A stretch of DNA of 64,000 nucleotides from Myoxocephalus aenaeus (lineage: Eukaryota > Chordata > Actinopteri > Perciformes > Cottidae), in the NCBI GenBank assembly GCA_038501785.1, contig JBAMJR010000137.1, forward strand, positions 4,622,501-4,686,500, given 5' to 3'. The notes under the pieces are model-generated. The model saw nothing but the letters and a program-made list of their open reading frames with translations. It searched no databases and was not told the origin of the DNA. Below, piece by piece: positions 25,701 through 39,444 of the stretch. The position numbers and the translations under genes were made by a program. The number at the start of each line of letters is the position of its first letter. The stretch's first letter is position 1.

Positions 25701-28700
25701 AGTGATAAACTACAGCAAATATTTGGCACCAACAATATCAAAACATCACCTGCATTTGGAGCCACAGTGACTAAACAAAGCATGAGACTGCAGCCGGAGT
25801 ACCCAGAGACAGATATCTATACTTTATACTTAAAGTTTTCCATTATGCAATAATGTACTGCAACCCCTACAGCCATAGATTCATATGATATATCATTTAT
25901 GAAAGCCCATTTTGACTTTGCATCATAAAATGCACGGTGGAGAGCATTAAAATAGTATTCCAGTTTTCAGTCTTAAAGCCCTCCACTGTACCAAGTCAGT
26001 AATAAGAGAAAATTATGAATTTGTTAAGATTCGTTGAGCATCAATTTGACAGCAGAGACGACCACATTACTTCATATTGACACATTTGTCCCCCCTTGTT
26101 ACTCCATCTGCTGCTGATGAGTAATTGACAATTTCTTGAAGGGATTATTGAGGAAAAGCTAAGTATGTGCTTTCAAAAGGCAAAAAGGGAGAAGAAGAGA
26201 AAAGCTGCAGCGACTGAAAAACCCGGCCAAGAAGGAAGAAAGAGCAGTTAATGTGGAAGAAATTAGGTTACCATGGAAACTTTGTGCATACAAAGAAAAC
26301 TTGTTAACTTGAGGAACGGGGTGAGTAAATTCATGCCACAGCACTTGACCAAATGTGCAGTAGCTGTGAGAGAAAAGGAAAAGAATGAAGGGTTGATATG
26401 AGGAAAGCTGGATGGGGAATCTCAATAACAAGAGAAAGAGTGCAGGTGAGTTTGGACTCATCGTGCAGGGTTGTAAGAGGGTATTTATGACTACAGTTTA
26501 AAGGGAATATATATTCTTGTACTGTTATATGCACCACATACCAGTGATGTAGTCCAGGGGCTACTTCGTGATAACAGTTAACTCATCACATTGCTGTCAT
26601 GTACACACATGCCTTGCCTCAGCTTGCTTTGTGACAGCATCTGGACTACTTGCCTGGACTTGTGGCACCCAGTCTCCAGTTTTTATGTGCAAGGGGAAAG
26701 AGTAAAAGAAAGTCTCAACGCCGCAAGAGATACATTTATTTCCAGTTTTGCTTAACTGTTATATCAGTAGAGCTGCTTTGCATCAGTCGTTTGTGACTTC
26801 TTTCAGAAGAGGAACTGGCCGGCTCTCTCCACCTCATCTATGGTCACTTTATAAATATTAGTACCAGTCATTTAAGAAGGTCGTTCTCCAAGAACCAACA
26901 CCAAACCCTGAGTTTTAACATCAGGAGGCAAAATGTTTCTCCTCTTACACCTCATGGGTATGATGTCACATCATAAGTTTGGCCACAGTCACAGTAATAA
27001 AAGTAACACTCACCATTTTCAAATGTTCCACAATTAATTATTCCTTTTACAGATTTGACTAGATGGTTAAATGTGTTGTGCTAAGAAGCTGATGAAGGCC
27101 AAGTCTACTACTGTGACGTCATTAAGTCTATACAAGAGTGTCAGAAGGACTGTTCTGCACTTGTAAACTACATATGTCATGTTTTTGCGACGAGCTATGT
27201 GTTATTACTATCTTGGGGGGAGAATCTTCTATCCGAGCACAGTGAGACTCATCGGATGGGATTTCAGAAACGGAAGCAGCCATCACATCTACGCTCAGGT
27301 GAGAATCAGGCAGGTCGGATTGGGTTTGTGGTGGAATGCATGAATCATCTCCAACTGAGAGGGCTTCCGAGTGAGAGTTGGAAGGACTGTTAGACAGCGG
27401 AGGGACAGACACCGAGACCGGCTCAGCGACAGCAGCACAGTCTGACAGAGGAGTAGGAGGAAGAACAGACTCAGCATCTGAAAAGGAGGAAGAAGCAACG
27501 ACAAATCGAGGGACGGAGACATCCTCAGTCCCTGTGAGGGAGGCAGTGAAAGACACATCTGTGTTGGTGGGAAGGGAGGAATCAGAGGGAAGAGGACTAG
27601 AGTTTATTTCGGTTTGGATTATGAACACAGTAGTATTGTTGGTGGGTTGATTGGCTTCCAGTTCCTCCGGTCCTGAGTTTTCCTGCTCAGACCCGAGACA
27701 TAATGGTTCCAGTACCTGCAGAAACACCAGAGGTATCATACTACAGACTAGGCACACAGGCACACGCACACACACACAAATGCAAAACAAAGTAAAAAAC
27801 ACAAGAAAGTGCCCTCCCAACAGTGGATCCGTCACATGCAAACATACACGTCAATACCCAGTTATCAAAACAGATATTCAATGCCCATGAAGATTATGCT
27901 AATACAGATCACCATAAAACCAGGAGTGAGCTGTCCCCATGCTTTGAAACTGGAAGAAAAAAAAAAGGTGAATTGAGTTATTCGTTAATGAAGCGTTGCA
28001 TGCATAAATTGACCACAAAGTAAGAATCAAAATCTGACAAAACTCTCAAAATGATTTTTTTATCTGAACACTTAAGGGGCATACCATTGAAGAGAGCATC
28101 GCTTATGTTATTGCAATGCTGTTGTTTTAGAAATAAATCCCTTCAACAGATTTGACAATTGTCTCTGTGATCGCTGCGATGTTCAATAATGAGATGGGTA
28201 GATTTAAAGGCCTTAGAGCGGATAAATGCTTCACCCATCATTAAATATGTTTTCTTTCTATGTATGTATGTATGTACGGTATGTATGTATGTATGTATGT
28301 ATGTATGTATGTATGTACAGTATGCATGTATAGGGCTGTGTGGCTAGAGAACCACTGGATGTTGTAGTTTCTATTCAAGGAGAAAGCAGGGTGACGTTTT
28401 TACCAAACATACAAAATGGAACCATATTAACCAAATATTAGACTCCAAATGTTTCTGTTTCTCATACTACTCCAGTCGAACCGCTTAGCCTCCTGAGCTA
28501 CTGGCATTTACTGCCGGCACAATTACACTGTCAAATCTGTAACTTTGTAAAACAATTATTATATAATTTAAGAGAATTTAATAAATATATAATATTTCAG
28601 CTGAAAAGTACTTAAAAAGTATAATAAAAAAAGAAGTGGTATCCCCCTTCCTGAACAATCATTAAAAATATTTGTGAATGTATTTAAATATTTAAAGTTA

Positions 28701-31700
28701 AAGACGATTCTCACACACTCATCATTCACCAATTCAGGTATCCAGTGTTGGAAATCATGACAAACAATTAAAATGAATTCCACCACCATTTCAAACACCC
28801 CCTACCAAATCCATCTGCATGCACTCAGATAAAACAGACCTTGTTTAGGCCCTCCATCACCATATGGGGCATGTGCTCATTAAGCATGGCAGGTGATATG
28901 ATGACCTCATCGAAGGCCTTGTTGTCCCCCCACAGAGCCGAGTAGGTTGGCTCCTCCTGGCCACAACTACAGTGAACGAAAGAGTCTGTCAATCACGGTG
29001 AAGTACAAAGTGAACACACATGTTGATTCAGCAACAGCCTGTCTCAGTATCCTTGTGGGAGAAGCATAATCCAAGCTATTACACCACTGAGTGGAATATT
29101 TTGTGACAGAGCTCATTTTAGAAACTAGAAAAGACTCACAAGTCTGAGCAAAAAGCTCACTAGCCTGCATGTGGCAAACTCTAAAATAACTTAAAGTACA
29201 GCAAGAATAGAAAGAAGAATAGGACGAGGAATGAAGACGATGGAGAAAAACTAACCAGTAGCTTCATTGCAGTTTTTTATTTTTATTTTATTATTCCATT
29301 ATCAGATTAGGATAAACTGGCCAAACCACTTCTGCCCTGTGGTTTTGCATGAGCTTGCAGAAGGTGGTTACTTGCTACTGTCTGATGGCCAGACACACAC
29401 AGCATCACTGCAGCAGCAGTAAAGTGCTACAGGCCAGAGATCAGATTGTTGCACCTCCATGGACTTCCTTTGATTGAATTGGTTTCCAGTGGTGGTTTGA
29501 AAAGCAACCATCAGTGACCTTTGATTGTGTTATAGAAGCCACAAACACTTCAATCCAACGAGACAGTGTTATCTAGCTCGACTTGAAGTGAATAAAGATA
29601 ACAAGCTATTATTTTCCAGCTGTTAAACAGTTATTACCATCCCACATCACAGAGAACTTAAAAACGTATTGCTTTTAAGATATGGAATGACAGCCATCTG
29701 TTATTCATAAGATAACTGAAATGTATTCTGGCCTTGGATAACAGCACAGCTGATGTAGGATGTTTGATACCGGCGTCTAACTAAAATCAGAATAAACATT
29801 TAATTAACTTTAAACATTATTGAAATGAGATATAATATTAGAATGCACAGCAGCAAGTGCAGAGAGAGGAGCAGGGGAGCAACAGGTGATAATCTGTAAA
29901 TAAACACTGTCCCCAGTATACAATGTACACCTTCTCCCACTGAGCTGCCAGTTCTTTGTGTCACAGGTGTGAAACAGTGTACGCTAAGATTGGCTTCAAG
30001 TGAACTGTGTTCACGTAACAGTTATACAACCACTTCACCATTTGTGCGGTGGAGTTGTGTTGTTAAAGTGTATGTTTTGTACAAAGACAAGCTTTAAGGG
30101 GCAATGCCACTCAACTGATGGCTGCTGAAATCTTACGCAGGTAAAACGGTAACAGTAAAAAAACAACATTTGGGGGGGATTTAGTTGCTGTAATCTACAA
30201 ACAAGTTTCTCACCATGTCTCTGGCGGATGGTTGTGCACCACATGGATGATCCTGCCAGGAGGGTAGAGGGGGGTGGAGGCTGAAAGGGCAATGCTGAGG
30301 TCACTGGGGTGGAGCCACAGGCGACTGCTGGGGGGCGCTGCTGGCTGAGATGGAGGATCATCATCTTCTACTGGAAGCTCTGATTTGGGGATGCATTTGG
30401 TGCCTCCCGCAATGATCCTCCACTGTTGCAAAAAAAAAAAAACATTTTAGTTATGTAACATGACTTCTGAGTCTAAATATATATTCTGCACATTGTATGT
30501 GTTTCTGCAGCAGCCAGGGGTTAACTCAATTAAGCACTATAATTACAGCAGAGGTACCGGGCCTGCAGTGTAGTGAGAGCTTGTGTTTATTTTAATCAGC
30601 CTCTGTAAAACTTGGAAAATAATTCAGAAGTGTGATGCTATTGGGTTTATGTAGTTGGTTTAGATGGGTGAAAATGCAAATATGTTGTCAATCGGATGAC
30701 CATTTAATCATTCATTAGTATTTGTATGGTAGAGATATGTTTTTCGTCAATAGTCCACAGAGCATTCCCCCAAATTACTGCAAGGTCACACAAGATGTTC
30801 TTGGCAAGACCAGATAGACGACTGTATCAGTTTCCTATTTTGTTCTTTTTGATGTTTAAATAGTACAGCAGGTCTACTAGTAGTCCATATGACTGCCATC
30901 TTCTAAAGTGTCAAGAGGTCATGTCACCTTTGGCTTGTTACTTTTCTGCAAGACTTCCAGAAGGTGGCGTCGGAAACCCTCCAGTTGTGACAGGCCGAGC
31001 CTACGAGAGAACAGCAGCAGATCTAATGTGGTAATACTGCAACAAAGTAAAGTAAACCACAGTATACGGAACATAGTAGAAGAGATACCTTGGCACCAGG
31101 TCTTTTCCTAATACCACGGATGTGACAAACTCTTTGGAGTACTCCATGGCATCCTCACTGGATAAATACAAGAAAGAAACAGTGAAATGATGTGACCCGG
31201 ACATGTGGAGAGAGTTATGGGTGTGACCTGAGAGGAAACAGTTATCTGGACACATTTCTAGCTCACGCTTCAAACAAACATTTGTTTTAAGTTATTCAAT
31301 TAATGGAATATGACACACAGTACACTATTCTACATCAAATATTGAGGGAAAACATTTATCTGGCCATATACACAAGAAGGCCCACAAATGTGAGTGCAGT
31401 TATACTCTGGCTGATACAATACTGGAAATTAAACTACAGAAAGAATAGACCCTGCTTTACCACGTGTCACACCACACACAGGTCTAAACAACAGAAACTA
31501 CATTTCCACACTATTGCACGTGACCGGAAAAGCACATGATCGATGCCTGGAAAACTTGCTTAAGCGTTGCTGTGTTTTGAATGGGCAACCAAAACACAGC
31601 CCTATCATCACGTGAGCAATAGCTCTTGATCGATCGGGCCAAAACAAGTCTACAAAACAAGGGTAAAACAGCACAGTGCAAAAGTGTTTCACAATAAAAG

Positions 31701-32806
31701 ATGAAAACATTGCACTTTTGCTTTCATAGTTCATAACTGTCGATGACTGGAAAAAGGTTTCCTGGTTTGATGAAACCCCCCCCTCACACCAAATACTACA
31801 TCGCATTGCTCCCAGGCTCATGTTTAGTCTCCTGTGTAAACACAGCAGGGACCATTTCAGATGGACTGAAAATTCCCAACTCTGTAGAGCAAAAATATTT
31901 ATAACAGGTGTGGCATCATGCTGAAGTTTAGCAGTCATGTGTACTGAACTACAGCGACAGAACCAGCGCTTCAGTAAACAGTGATGACCATAGTATAATC
32001 TGCGACGGTGGTCTGGTATGAAACGGTCAAACTTGGGTTAAACGCGAGTGGGATTTATACGCGTCAACATGGGATTCTTGCACAATGTAGACAAACTGAG
32101 GGTCTGATCTTCTCTTGAATAGCCTTTTGTACATCCTGTAAACACACACAGATGGACTCACCTAAAAAGGCCACCAGGTGGAGAGTAAGAGTAGCAGTGA
32201 AGTGTGGGATACTGAGGTCTCAGCAGGAAGGAGAGGATAGCAGCAGTGCCTGCGCCAAGAGAATGGCCGACTATCACCAGCCCATAGTGCATGGTGCCCT
32301 TGTTCTGTGAGAGACGGCCGGAGTCATTACACTCACAACAGCAACACTTTTGGAACACAGTGAAGATAATCAGTGAAACTCAACTGCGATTTGCAGACTG
32401 CTTTGTAAAGAGCAGGGTTAGCTAGGGTTAGTGTACTATTGCACGCAGAGTACGACAGTTCAGAGTGTAAATTATGGAACATTTTTATTATTGATTGTAT
32501 TCTTTAGAATTACATATACTGAGTCGTGTACCAAGTCTCTTCCGAAGGCTTGTGACAAGATCATTTCCTGCTCCAGTTTCTTCTTAATGTATTCTGCTGA
32601 GTAAACCATCCCCTGAGAGTGGACAGAAAGAGACAGAAATATAGAAGTTTAGTTATTAATCTCTTATTAAAATATGAATAGCAATTGTACTACTATTGAC
32701 AACTGAAATGACCTTTGGAGTCTGGAATAATGTTACTTGTTCAAAGTGTGGAATGGAGAACAGAAATGCAAAAAAGAAAATCTCTTAGGATTCTGTACAG
32801 AGGTGT

Positions 32807-32845
<39 letters not shown>

Positions 32846-32993
32846 TATACTTTATTAATCCCCAAGGGGAAATTTGTTGTCGTAGTAGCGCCTTACAACT
32901 TACAGATACAAATACAAATAAACACACAAGATAAAAATATTTAAAAAAGCAACAGAGATGAAAGATATATACAAAATTAAATTAAAATAAAGT

Positions 32994-33043
<50 letters not shown>

Positions 33044-36000
33044 TACACAAATAAAATAGAATACAAATAAGTGGAATTAAATATATGTACAGCTGCAGAG
33101 TGTATTCATTAATTTAGCAAATTAAATGTAAACAATAGAGAGTGCAAAATGCACCCAGTGTATTGTAGGAGGTTTTTAAAACATGAATCTCTCCAACCTT
33201 GTGGCCGAGCCAGGTCCCGTGCTGCTCCTCGACAGGCAAACGCTCAGAATCCCCCGTCAGATCAGTCAAGGCATCCTGAAACACACAAGACAAATACAAA
33301 ATTATTTAAAAAAAGACAGCCTAAAGCAGAGAATAAGAGTGGATAAACTGAAACAGGAGGAATTAGACAGAGAAAGCAAAAAGCTGATCTTACTAATTAA
33401 AGTGCACCTATCAGGCAAAGGAATTAAAAATACCACTCATAATCTCCATTGTAAATTGGAATATTATTGGTTATACTATATTTACTGTAGCAAGAGCTGT
33501 AAGCCTACAGATAATGGCATATGCTCATATAAGATATGTACATCATTCTTACTTTAATGCTTTTTTCTCCATGCAAGGTTTTCCTTTGCTCAACATTAAG
33601 CTTTAAGTGGTACTTAATGTGTGGAGAACCACCGCCTTTGAAATGGTGTTTTTTTAGCTTGATAATGCGTGTCAGAAGTTTGATGTTAGCCCTGAGAGCT
33701 CGACACTTACTTAGATTTACATATTCAGAAATACTTCGCAAAATGCTTCTTGAATCTTTGTACTCTAGTTGTAATGCTACCCTACAACTTTCCACAGGCT
33801 GGGAGAAAAGCATCAGAGCTCAATGGGATGAGAATCATGGCCTTTGTAATAAGGGCATTATAAGCCCTCAGATGTTGGTTCAAGTCAGGTCTAAAAACAC
33901 AACAGGAATTATCAAATACTCATGCAAAAAAACAAAAACAATAGGACATGTAGTTTTAAACATGGACAGTCACGTTTCTCTATGCGTGAAGGGTGTAGGA
34001 GTTTGAGAACACTGCATAAAGCTGAGAGGATTTCACCTGCTTGGGGGTGTTGTGAGGTACTTGAGGGAACAGGGCGCACAAATGTTTAGAGGTATCTGAA
34101 GATATAATACTATTAAAACAGGATAAGAAAGATCAAATTCACCTTTGGCGATAGGGTTCCTCTGATACTGATGACAACCTTCTTTTTTGCATGATCCACT
34201 GCCACAAAAAACGGGGTCTCATAAACCTGCATGTAAGACACAGAGTGGTGAGAAAACGGTGGTGAGAGAGTGAGAGGAACCAGTAACAGGCAAAGTGAGG
34301 AGGAGACAAATAGTTGTTAGTTCTACTTCCATCCCAGCAAGCAGAGCAGTCTTTGTCATCAAATATTTCTCCACTTGGCACCGCACACACAAGTCATATA
34401 ATTCGGTCCCTGGCAGTAATATATCGATGGAAACTCAGCGCTAACTTCACCAAAAAGTGCTCTGCTTTATAAATCATGTGGCTCAAATGCTACTGTGAAA
34501 ATGTCCCCTAAAAATATAATTAGTTAATATCCGATAAAATTAGGAAACAATTTCAACAACTATTTATATATTTTCTTATGAGTAGGACGAGTGGGAAAGT
34601 GATGGAAGGGGAAATTATTTTGACTTTATTTTTTCCCCGTGTTAACTTTGGCTACTATATTTTAAAAGTTACTGGCATTTTTTTAAATATTTTATCAGCT
34701 TGAGACATCTTTTTGTAGTTGACACCATCATGCCAATCAGTTTGAAAAGCCATTTTTCTCACCAACGTAATAGAGACAGCCCACAGCGATGGAGAAAAAA
34801 CAATTCATTGCTCCTCATTGACTTTTATTGCAGGAAGGTCCCTCCTTGTCAATTATGTCTGCTATCAAATAATAGAAAATTGCCTTCAAGTTCTGTGTGG
34901 TTGGATGCACTCCCAACAGGGTAAAGAACCCAGAACAACGTTTTTTTACCGAATGAAAAACTGAGGATACAGGCAATAAAACCAGAGGAATCTTCAGGAA
35001 GAAAACTGTGGGATCCTGACTCGGTTTGCCTGAGGTTATGTGTGCAGCAAGCATGTTGCCCAAAATACAGTTTTAGGCCAGCTATATTTCTGTAAATTGA
35101 GCTGAAGCCCTTTGATAGTACTGTTATAGTAGAATGTTTTGTTTGCATGATGGGACATGCTACCTGCAGCTTGCTAACGGCTAACACGTCCCATCATCAT
35201 TTTAGTTATGAAAATACCCAGTAAGACAGATACTGGGCATTTTGTTGTCATTAGTTGCATACTATGGCGATTGTTTTCCCTTCCGAGGACTTTTTTTCAG
35301 AGTATGGGGTGTTGCGCTCTATCTCTGTTGCCCTGGCATGGGGATGCAGCAGCTTTAGTAGATACAGCTTTACAACAAACGTGCACTTGACTAGGCAACA
35401 ACCAAGTACTGATCACTCACCAGGAAGTGAAATCAAAAAGTGAAGATACAAATGTTTGCGTCCCTCTCACCACAGGGGAGAAATCTCCCTCAAAATAATT
35501 TTAACTGAAACATAATTTGAGAAAGTTAAATGTAAATGACTTAGTACAACGCTCTAAAGTCAATGCACCCAAAAGCCTGCAAGACTGCATCATCTGTTGA
35601 GAGCGGGAATGCAATCCTGAGGTCACCAAATTGGACCCTCTTCACTCTTCGGCTGCACCTTAAGAATCTGTCCATGCCGGTCACAAACAGCCTCGGCGGA
35701 GTCCAACACGTACTGAGAACACACTTGACTTGCTGCCGAGAACGTGGACACATCAACTCAACTCCCCATATCTCAGCAACTACACTGGTGACTAAAGTGT
35801 TATCAAAACATTTACAAATGATGGCCAGAACTACAAAATGAAGCCACTAAATGATCAGACTGGCTGCTAGTTTGTGGATGTGCAGCAGTGGCCCTTTGTT
35901 ATGTTTGTTTGACAAGATTACCGACTGGTTTGCCATCATAACATTGTATCCAGGGCTCTTTGTGCTAACGGCTTTAAAAAGGGCAAACAATAATTCACCT

Positions 36001-39000
36001 CAACAGTGTATTTTGAAAAAAAAGTATTAAAATCGAAGCATGGACAAACACTGTTCCTCGTACTTCTCAATCTCCACACAACCAATCCATTGTCTAATTT
36101 AGGAAGTGAAGGCCAAACACCTCTGACTGCTCGTTAGCCATTGTCAGATTACTCACAGCATCGTGGCAGGATGTGTAGACAATCTGAACCTGCTTGAGGT
36201 CCCTGTCCAGGAAGTGTCTCCGTATGGCCAGGACATTACAGCCGCAACAATTGTCCTCCTCCACCGTCACAGACTGAGACAACCGAGAGCCAGAAACTGA
36301 AGTACAGCTGGGGTGAGAGGGAAAGAGGAGAAAACAGGAGGACGTGAACACAAAAAACGGATGAGTACAAGAGAAAACCGTTAACAGGTAAGATGACAGA
36401 GATATAATCAAGTTTCCCAGTGTAGGCGATGTGCAAAGGAGAATGAGATTAATTCGACAAATCAGCCTGTATCGGCGAGTGAGTCTAACTGGAGTGGTAT
36501 TATCTCAATGGATTACCACTTGGCAAGTGTTGACGCATGGGAAATTTGATCCGCACTGGAGAGGCTCAAGAGACACAGAAGCCAAATAGATCAAAACTGT
36601 GCAGGTGTATGTGTCAATGCTTACGGGCAGGAGCTGGCGAGGCGGCACAGCCCACAGGCAGGCTTCCTCATTAGGTACATGGGCCAACCGTACGCAGCCA
36701 GGGCAAAGAGCATGTAATAACACACATCCTTGTACATGTTCATCTCAGTCTGGGAGAGGCAGACAGACACAGAAATCTTGAGATATTAATATCCGCAGAT
36801 GTCATTTTAGATTACTACATACAATAAGCTCACACACATACTATTTGCATTTTAAAAAATTGCACACAACTACAGAAAAACAAAACAGGTGGCTGTGGTT
36901 TTCGTTTTTGTTTTAAACCAAGGAACTCTGAGACACCTAGGTCACGGCAATTATGGTTAAATCTACTTCTATCTTAAATAATAATTACTTTATCAGCTAC
37001 AGCCCCCTGTTTGTGTATTGTTGTGTATTGTATATCATTTACGTGACTTAAAGAAAATGGACATACGCTAAAATGGACATACGCTAAAATAGTTTACAAA
37101 TAAGGTAAGTAAGATACAAGAGTCTTTAAAATGCATGTTGTATTTTTATGATCCAGTGTTTCATTGTTTACCTGAACTCTAAAACATCTATCTATCTATT
37201 TATCAACTGCCCACTGTTCATGTGATAAAAACAAAACCTTCACTTTGTCAATTTGTCACACAGATATTAACTTACAGAGTTCTTAAGATCCAGGTATCGA
37301 GTATTACGAGTGACAGGCATTCCAGATAAGAAGGCTAAGATGTCATTGTTGGCCTTAGGGAGAGAAAACAGAATAGAACGGTTGTTTTCATTACAGGTCA
37401 TGCCTACGCAAGCGCAGAAATATGGACATTCATGTATTTTTATAGACGGTGATACCTGGTCCAGGATAGCAGATCTCTTAGACCTCTGCCTCTGGCGAAG
37501 AAGTACCAGGCCAGCAATAATATCGCTAGGCACAATGTCCAAGTCTCTGAAGAACTCTGCAAAAAGGCTGGCCACTTCTGAATACGCATCCTGTACAGGA
37601 GAGCAGCAGATATTAAGACAAAAAGAGGATTGAACAACTGTTTCATTTAATCATGCAACCTATTAACTGTCTGACTCTCTGCTTGTTGCGCTCTGTCCAA
37701 GTGAATGATAGTTCATATCAAATAATATTCTCCCCACCATAATTGCAATTTTGTTTTGTTGGCTTATAGGAAACACAGCTTTAGCCAAAAGAAGAGACAA
37801 CTTTGGCCTCTCAATTTCGCAAGCAATGCTGATTAATGTACACACATACTTGGAGATCACAAAGTATGTATTTATGCATGTAATGTAAGGCGGTATAGTA
37901 CAACCCTTCAAAGCACGCTAATCTGTCTATTGGGACGAATTGACAAACCCTCAGAGCGGAAAATGCCTTAGACTGCTGGCTGAAAGCTAATGGTAATCTT
38001 TCTGGATGTTCTACTTGCATGACTTCAGTTCTGCAGGCCAGTCTCATGAATAGTGGTCACTAAAGTTTATATGACAGCTTGTAAATTGATTTAGACTGAA
38101 ATTAAATCATTTTACATTCATGTTTTATATGAAATGCTTAATGTTTTCCGTTAAGCAGCTGAGCAGTGAGCTCCTTTGTGTCACAGCCGTGACTCATCCT
38201 GGCAGGAATTATTTTAATGACTGGCTCACAGGACGGTATGCCTGACATATTTATGGTTGCATTTCTCTGTTTTACTTTAACCGCAGAGAGGAAACGGACA
38301 AGTGAGTGTTGTGACTCACTGATTGTGTATCCTGGGCTCTTGTGCAGCACATGAAGAACTTGAGTCTCCTGCTCCAGCTGCTGGCTTGGCCTTCCTCTAG
38401 CCGGTGTCTAATGGAGAGAAAAGGGAAAGGAATACTATCAAGACTGAATTTCTGTGGAAAAACAGATAAGAAGTGCATGACTAGATGCTGTATCAAGACA
38501 AAATAAGAGACAGAGGAAGAAATAAAGAAACTAAGTGCCTGTTAATACCTGAGTGTGTACGTAGTGAGGTTGCGCTGACGCCGACGGGTGGCTTTCAGTT
38601 TGACAAAAGTCCGACCCGTAGGATCAAAGGTGCACGTGAGGGTAATGCAAACGCTGAAAATGACTAGCCAGTTGCATGCAACGATTCCTGCAGAGAATAT
38701 TAAAACATCATTCACATGAGCATAACAAACCACTCTTTAACTTGAAATGTCCATTTTCCTTTACATCCTCTTTCTCTCACCCAAAGCCAGGTTTTTGGCA
38801 GTGACATCAGAGCATGGCTGATAATACTGGACAAGCCAGGCAATCCCCACCACAGCATATACTAGCTCTACCAACAAAATAGCTTGAGAGAGAAAGAGAG
38901 AGAAAGAGTGAGGTGAATAATGATTGATATCTGTCCAATCAATATAAACGGTGTTCAAATCTTAACTTGGAACCACAAGTAATCCTCACAACCACATCCT

Positions 39001-39444
39001 CACAGGCATCAAGAGGTAATCCTGTTTAAAGAGAGCTTCAGAAGAAGTGCTGGTGTGTCTCACCTAGCCGTATATAGATGACATACTGCACAGCTTCCCT
39101 GGGCTGTGTGTACAGAATGCTGCCTCTCATGCTCAACCACATGATGGCGCTCTCACAGATAAGGCAGCTGACCAGGATGCCCAGGTACCCTCGGCCATGG
39201 TCCACCAGCGTCACAGAACAGGACTGGTCGGAGCCATACGGGAGGCCAAACAGCACCACGGACAGAACCACCAACCTGAACATGAAAGAGAAGGGTACGA
39301 AATAAATATACACTCATTTATTAAAAGAAATATATACACAGTGACTCACCAGATGCAGTGCAATAGAAAGAGGAAGAGGGCGGGCAGCACCAGGTCATCA
39401 CTTCCAACTGACCAGCGCCGCCGAAACATCACCATTCCAGGCAT
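22734..39444 (-). CDS. DAGLA: Sn1-specific diacylglycerol lipase alpha
   Basis: DAGLA hydrolyses diacylglycerol at the sn-1 position to make 2-arachidonoylglycerol at neuronal membranes. Coding exons: 39444-39350, 39275-39064, 38882-38781, 38687-38549, 38407-38320, 37590-37456, 37353-37276, 36749-36625, 36307-36157, 34226-34143, 33275-33198, 32612-32532, 32304-32162, 31157-31089, 31000-30928, 30422-30214, 28966-28840, 24764-24601, 23838-22734. They join in phase to 1085 residues (human about 1042). The N-terminus MPGMVMFRRRWSVGSDDLVL is followed by four membrane segments within about residues 20-157. The lipase core carries GHSLG with Ser about 471, Asp about 523 (VLGKDLVPR) and a His about 652 (MLNEHMP) that aligns with the human catalytic His. 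The long serine-rich tail holds PPRTF near 1023, a Homer-type PPxxF motif. The paralogue DAGLB is excluded by this long tail. Confidence 0.96.
27128..27715 (-). CDS. DAGLA: Candidate alternative (terminal) exon of DAGLA, 195 codons
   Basis: A good acceptor (TTTCTGCAG) at 27716 opens a 588-nt frame ending in TAG at 27128. It joins in phase 0 to the exon ending at 28840. It starts VLE like the standard next exon (VLENYNKG at 24764), then diverges into an acidic, Ser/Thr/Pro-rich tail with many possible phosphosites. A minus-strand AATAAA lies at 26740-26735, about 390 nt after the stop, so this could be an alternative last exon. Used so, the protein would be 858 residues and keep the whole lipase core while losing the standard tail and PPRTF motif. 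Weak in-frame donors (ATA before GTAATA; CAA before GTGCAG) would instead allow an internal exon. I know of no human counterpart. Confidence 0.5.
   Translation of the reverse strand, partial: VLEPLCLGSEQENSGPEELEANQPTNNTTVFIIQTEINSSPLPSDSSLPTNTDVSFTASLTGTEDVSVPRFVVASSSFSDAESVLPPTPLSDCAAVAEPVSVSVPPLSNSPSNSHSEALSVGDDSCIPPQTQSDLPDSHLSVDVMAASVSEIPSDESHCARIEDSPPKIVITHSSSQKHDICSLQVQNSPSDTLV
28260..28329. repeat. (TATG)n microsatellite with interruptions
   Basis: A run of TATG/TGTA tetranucleotides with two variant units (ACGG and ACAG) in a DAGLA intron. Confidence 0.95.
32806..32900 (+). repeat. (GATA)n run joined to a fish retroelement-like 3' tail
   Basis: About 40 bp of GATA repeat runs into TTTATTAATCCCCAAGGGGA, a phrase I associate with the 3' ends of fish non-LTR elements that carry tetranucleotide tails. 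The copy is a short fragment. The family name is not certain. Confidence 0.5.
32995..33039. repeat. (TA)n microsatellite
   Basis: About 22 TA units in an AT-rich part of the DAGLA intron between exons 11 and 12. Confidence 0.95.
33276..34142 (-). other. DAGLA: DAGLA intron between exons 10 and 11; no gene seen
   Basis: Several open frames of up to 156 codons occur on both strands, but none shows a domain or family motif. They fit chance frames in intron sequence. Confidence 0.6.
34894..35052 (+). pseudogene. Degenerate THAP-like zinc-finger remnant
   Basis: In one plus-strand frame the translation starts CVVGCTPNRVKNPEQRFF and, 44 residues after the second Cys, reaches MCAAS. The spacing C-x3-C-x44-C-x2-S resembles the THAP C2CH pattern with the final His changed to Ser. 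Two in-frame TGA codons lie between. THAP fingers occur in P-element-like transposases and host proteins. The match is by pattern only and is weak. It lies in a DAGLA intron. Confidence 0.25.

Larger units (their letters stand above)
24765..28839 (-). other. DAGLA: DAGLA intron between exons 17 and 18, hosting the alternative exon
   Basis: Apart from the candidate exon at 27128-27715 and the TATG repeat at 28260-28329, this 4-kb intron is AT-rich with only short open frames. I see no recognisable mobile element in it. Confidence 0.6.

Noticed and set aside
31498..31938. Minus-strand open frame of 146 codons
   Set aside because: It lies entirely inside a DAGLA intron between two well-defined exons and has no recognisable motif; joining it to the gene would break phase.
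33536..34006. Plus-strand open frame of 156 codons
   Set aside because: Intronic, no domain, ordinary amino-acid noise.
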